Origin: Sordaria brevicollis
Lineage: Eukaryota > Ascomycota > Sordariomycetes > Sordariales > Sordariaceae
Direction: 5' to 3'
NCBI GenBank assembly: GCA_033439795.1
Contig: JAUTDP010000003.1
Span: forward strand, 2,604,001 to 2,668,000
DNA: 64,000 bases
Each line of letters starts with the position of its first letter. Positions within the stretch are counted from its first letter, which is position 1. Position numbers and translations under genes: made by a program. Below are positions 60,241-64,000 of the stretch, one piece after another. The notes beneath the pieces were generated by a model. That model saw only the letters and a program-made list of their open reading frames with translations. It searched no databases and was not told the origin of the DNA.

Positions 60241-60400
60241 TAATAAATTTTAATAAAGGATAATTAATAAGAATATAATACTTCGATAGGAAAATAATAA
60301 TAAAAATATAATTCTACTATTATATTCCATTATATAAAAATATTAAAAAAAATCAAATTTAAAGTTTAAATAATATAATTATATAATTTATAAATTAAAA

Positions 60401-60504
60401 CCGTAGGAAGAAATTATAGAAACGTATTATAATATATACGTAGGAAATTATAAGAACGTATTATAATTTATACGTAAGAAACTATAAAGATATATTATAA
60501 TTTA
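60401..60504 (+). repeat. Three tandem units of 34-36 bp
   Basis: Units at 60401-60436, 60437-60470 and 60471-60504 share the pattern CGTAGGAAATTATAAGAACG followed by TATTATAAT. A partial fourth follows. They lie at the 3' side of gypsy D pol, probably in its untranslated region. Confidence 0.75.
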
Positions 60505-60559
60505 TATATAGGATTTAAACTAGGTTTAAGCGAACCGTTAAATATATTATATCCCTTTA

Positions 60560-62404
60560 AGGCTTCGTTTAATTTTCGCCGGCGCTAGGTTCGAAATTTT
60601 ATTAAATTTAAGGTTTAATTTATACGGGTATTTAACGTAAAAATCCTAAATATCGTTTACGTTAATTTAAAAATCCTTTACGGGGCGTTAATTCGGTAGG
60701 TAGGGTTAAGGTTATTTAATTTTATAGAGTAATTTACCTTTTAAGGATTATATAGAATTAAAAATATATTCGAAATATTATTTTTCCTTTTTAAATATCG
60801 CTTTAGAAACGATAGTACCCTTTATTTATTAATCGAAAGCTTCGTTAAAAATTTCCTAATTAGGTAAATCCTTTTAATAAAGCCAAATAAAAGAAGTATA
60901 GAAAATAGGGAAGATTTTATATATTATATTTATAATAAGGGCGATTACCCGGTGGTATACCTTTTTAACGACGAATAAATTTATTTATTTATTAATTAAT
61001 TTAAAGGATAAACGGCCTTAATTTTAATATTTAATATTAATTTAAATTTTATCCCTAATTATATACTTTAAAACGTCCGATTTATAAACGTTAGCGTAAT
61101 ATTTCTATTTCTTTTAAATTTCTTTTATAAATAAATAGGCTTTAATAATAATACGGTTTACGCGCTCTTTAATTACCCGAATATCGAATAATTCTTATTA
61201 TTATATTAGTAATATAGGGGTATTACGACGTTAAAGGGGTTCGGTACCTATCTTCGGGTATTAATTATAATTAATAAAGAATAAAAAGAGGTTTATAATT
61301 TTTAAAATATAATTATTCGCCGCGAATTTAATAAGGGGTAATTAAATAAATTAATCGTTTTAATAATAAAAGTAGAAGGCGTATAAATATTATTTAATAT
61401 AAACGTTTATAATTTCCGTTTAATTACTAATTTTTAAATAAATAAATAAGGAGAGCCTTTATTAAATACCGAAGAATTAATAAAATTCTTATTAAAAGGT
61501 AGTAACGAATTAAAAGCCGTGGTCGGAAATAATAGAATTAGGGGTATTATATAAACGGTAAATCTTACGGAAAAAAGCGTTAGCGATTTCTTTAGTAATT
61601 AAGTTATAAATAGGGACGTAATATTATATTTTTATTAAGCGGTTAATAATTATTATAATATAAATATACGTCCTCTTACTATTTTTAATTTCGGGAAGGG
61701 GGTTAATAAAATTTTTTAAGAAGTTAAATTATTAGCGAAATAGGATTAATATAGGTTCGAATAGGCTTAGGGACGTAAATTTAAAATTTTTAACCTAGGT
61801 ATAAAGGTAATAATTTTAAATAAAGGTAATTACATCTTTAAATAAATTAAATTAAATATAAATTTATTAAATAAAATTATAAATTTTAAAGCGGCTTGGG
61901 TAATTATTAGGTATTAAGCTATAGGTACGTTAGAAAATTTAGAGGCGAATTTTATCGTAGGGGGGGATAAAAACCCGTTTATTAATTAAAATCCGGCTAT
62001 AAAGGATTTTATAATTTATTATAATAACTTTAATAAATTTTTAAATACATTTAGGGAATTTTTTATAATCGGGGTCTTAGAAATAAATAATAATTATAAG
62101 GGAATTAAATAAAGCGAAATAAACGGCGTTAATATAATCGTTAATTAATAATTCGGTATCGAAGATTAGGAGCCCTATAAATTATTTATTATCGTTACCG
62201 CTATTATTATTAAAATCTAATTCCTTAATTTAATTCTCCTTTAATAATAAAATATATATATAATTCGTTACTTAATCGTTACCGAAATTATATTTATCCG
62301 TTAAAATATTTCTAAATAATTAAGAAAAGGCGTTAGGAACGGCGGCGTAAGCGCCCGGGCGGTATATAATTTTAAAATAAAAATCGCTAAAGAATTCGGA
62401 CTAT
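60560..62404 (-). pseudogene. Gypsy D integrase and chromodomain-like end (broken)
   Basis: Integrase core in reverse near 61690-61580: PLPEIKNSKRTYIYIIIIINRLIKI, then YNLITKEIANAFFR. IYRLYNTPNSIISDHGF follows near 61560, with LPLIKFAANN further on. After a linker, a chromodomain-like segment near 60790-60640 reads YIFNSI-SLKGKLLYKIK-P, matching the strand pattern of integrase chromodomains. The order agrees with gypsy C, but the sequence is clearly another family. Its 5' part is displaced by LG. Confidence 0.75.
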
Positions 62405-62419
62405 TAAATTTATTATTAA
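62405..62419 (+). repeat. Left TSD of LG
   Basis: TAAATTTATTATTAA, identical to 63002-63016. Confidence 0.88.
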
Positions 62420-63001
62420 GTAAAATTCTTATTCCCTAGCTAAATTTATAGCGCCAATATAGTATGGGGTTTATCTTCGATTCCCTGTAGGATGAAACTG
62501 TAAGCGTTAAACGCCCCGGATAAAAACCCCGGTTATAATTCCCGGCGCGGATTTATCCGCGCCGCTTCTTCGGCGTTTTACGATCGTAATACATATCCAC
62601 CATTAACGCGATTAATATCCGTCTCATCCCTTCTATTTACTATTACGCTAGAATATTAAACCGTTCCGCCTTCTTAATCCGCCGTCCTATTTCCTATTTA
62701 CTACCGCCTTCCGCTTTTTATTCCCCCGTCCGTTTATTTTCCTAATTACTATTAAACTTCCTAACCGTTAAATTCTCTTTTATTTTTTCTATCCTCTTCC
62801 TCCCCCTATAATGGCTACGTCTCTACTATAATTTGTACTAGCGTAAGGACCTCCCTCCCTTAAATATAAAAACCCCCCGTCCCCCGGGCCTTTTTAGGCT
62901 TTTCCTTCCTTCAATAATAATAATCGACTCGAAATGGCCACTCCCCGTTAAAAACGCGCTGAGGCGCTGCGCAAGATAATGGAGACCTCCGACGAGGATA
63001 A
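62420..63001 (-). mobile_element. LINE copy LG, severely 5'-truncated (about 580 bp)
   Basis: Only the last 580 nt of the family, in reverse, with the hairpin at 62544-62563. Flanked by a 15-bp TSD. The truncated end (62930-63001: GGCCACTCCCCGTTAAAAAC, then GGCGCTGCGCAAGATAATGG) is almost unmutated and the 3' terminus is lightly mutated. A textbook product of aborted target-primed reverse transcription. Confidence 0.93.
62544..62563 (-). other. LINE 3'-end hairpin (LG)
   Basis: GGCGCGGATTTATCCGCGCC, perfect 8-bp stem. Confidence 0.6.
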
Positions 63002-63016
63002 TAAATTTATTATTAA
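63002..63016 (+). repeat. Right TSD of LG
   Basis: TAAATTTATTATTAA, identical to 62405-62419. Confidence 0.88.
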
Positions 63017-64000
63017 TTAAAGAATTTTATTATTATAAAATATTAAAGGCTTTTATAATTAATAATAATTTTAATAACGTTTTTAATTCTTTAAAATTCA
63101 AAGCGCTACTCTTCGAAGGCTTTAATAATAACGAAGAATTCTTTATCGTAAATTTCGTAATTATATTCGGCCGGGGAATATTTAAATAAAAAGAAAGCGA
63201 TAGGGTAGTATTTCCCTTCCTTATTAATTTAAGAAAGGATATTACCAAACGCTTAATCCGAAGCGTCGATTTCGATAATAATTTAACGCTCGGGGTAATA
63301 ATACGTAAGAATAGGGGCCGAAATAAAAGCGTTTTTCAAGCGTTTAAATACCGTAATTATAATTTTAAATATAAGGTTAATTTATTTATTATAGGATATA
63401 AAAATTATAAGGGGTTAAACGATTTTAGAGAAGCCTTTAATAAATCTACGGTAAAAATTCGCGAAGTTAATAAAACGTTAAAAATCTTGTAAAGTTTTTA
63501 GAATGTTTTAATCGATAATAATATTAACCTTTTCGGGATTTATACGTAAATTATCGTAGGAAATAATAAACTGTAAGTACTTTATTTTATATTTATAAAA
63601 TTCGTACTTCCGGATATTAATAATTAAACCCGCTTTTATAAGCCTTTTTATAATATTTTCGAAATAATGTTTATATTCCGCTTTAATTCTATTATAAATA
63701 AATACGTTATTAAAGTAGGCTATAATATATTTATTTAAAATATTAAATAGAATATAATTAATATAATACCAAAATGATATTAGCGCGCCTATTATATTAA
63801 AATTTATAATAAAGTATTCGAAGAGATTAAATTTAATAATAAATATAATTTTTTATTTATTACTTTTAATAATATATAAATAGTTAAAGGTTATAATAAT
63901 ATTAAATTTATTAAATTATTTCGCTTTATAGAAGGAATTAATTATTTTATAAATAAAGGGAATAGGATATTTATTCTTTATTATAATATTATTCAATTTA
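63017..64000 (-). pseudogene. Gypsy D RNase H and reverse transcriptase (broken, runs off edge)
   Basis: In reverse: LFEYFIINFNIIGALISFWYYI near 63825-63760, then YIIAYFNNVFIYN at 63730-63692, the catalytic box (ancestral AYLDDxLVY) with both Asp now Asn. FINFANFYRRFIKGFS follows near 63480-63430, then IIIEIDASD near 63283, with the RNase H Asp kept, and [20 protein letters not shown] near 63185-63125, a clear Ty3/gypsy RNase H signature. The open stretch 63248-63033 in another frame is a shadow of this. The pol frame joins the integrase at 62404 once LG is removed. Confidence 0.85.

Larger units (their letters stand above)
58747..64000 (-). mobile_element. Ty3/gypsy retrotransposon D (runs off window), degraded
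   Basis: Read on the minus strand: RT at the right edge, RNase H, integrase, chromodomain-like end, a non-coding part and the 3' LTR at 58747-58950. LG is inserted between integrase and RNase H. Gag and the 5' LTR are outside the window. Its left border lies in LINE LF. Confidence 0.83.

Noticed and set aside
63033..63248. Minus-strand open frame of 71 codons
   Set aside because: Overlaps the RNase H of gypsy D, which is clearly coded in a different frame of the same strand ([14 protein letters not shown]).
1..64000. CpG methylation and deamination as cause of the AT richness
   Set aside because: CpG is abundant while CpA and TpG are depleted; deamination of methylated CpG would give the opposite.

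Overview
The window looks like a block of constitutive heterochromatin from a filamentous ascomycete fungus (Pezizomycotina). No intact gene, host gene, tRNA or rRNA is visible in 64 kb. CpA and TpG are scarce almost everywhere, TpA is in great excess and CpG is retained. That is the signature of repeat-induced point mutation (RIP, CpA to TpA). Deamination of methylated CpG would remove CpG instead. Nearly every in-frame stop is TAA or TAG where CAA, CAG or TGG is expected.

Almost all of it can be explained by two kinds of retroelement nested in each other, and most borders are marked by target-site duplications (TSDs). (1) One family of about 7 kb Tad1-like LINEs is present in nine copies, named here L1, L2, LA, LB, LC, LD, LE, LF and LG. 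Its order is ORF1 (about 555 codons), ORF2 with APE-type endonuclease, reverse transcriptase and a C-terminal Cys/His region (1,155 codons), a possible third ORF, and a GC-rich 3' end with a hairpin. (2) Three Ty3/gypsy elements are present: B (minus), C (plus) and D (minus). C and D carry chromodomain-like C-termini.

Layout: L1 (1-6019, +, 5' end outside the window); gypsy B (6020-12538 and 19512-about 19850, -) split by full-length L2 (12539-19497, +); a short piece of LF (about 19851-19956, -); gypsy C (19957-57779, +, TSD TACGC) inserted in LF. Inside gypsy C: LA in gag (21362-40334, +), itself holding LB (21960-27640, +) and LC (28081-34364, -); LD in the reverse transcriptase (42753-48216, +); LE in the 3' LTR (51640-57720, -). 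Then the rest of LF (57780-58746, -), and gypsy D (58747-64000, -, running off the window) containing the 5'-truncated LG (62420-63001, -).

The points most worth a second look: mutation load is visibly lower where homology between copies ends, both at element ends and at internal deletion junctions; ORF2 has exactly the same length in three copies; ORF1 and ORF2 appear to overlap in an ancestral TAATG; there may be a third ORF; a 20-nt hairpin is kept near the 3' end; one copy has lost its reverse transcriptase catalytic loop through a net 93-nt in-frame deletion; and an unidentified stretch with a 23-T run lies between the LTR and pol of gypsy D. All functional statements concern ancestral, now inactive sequences.
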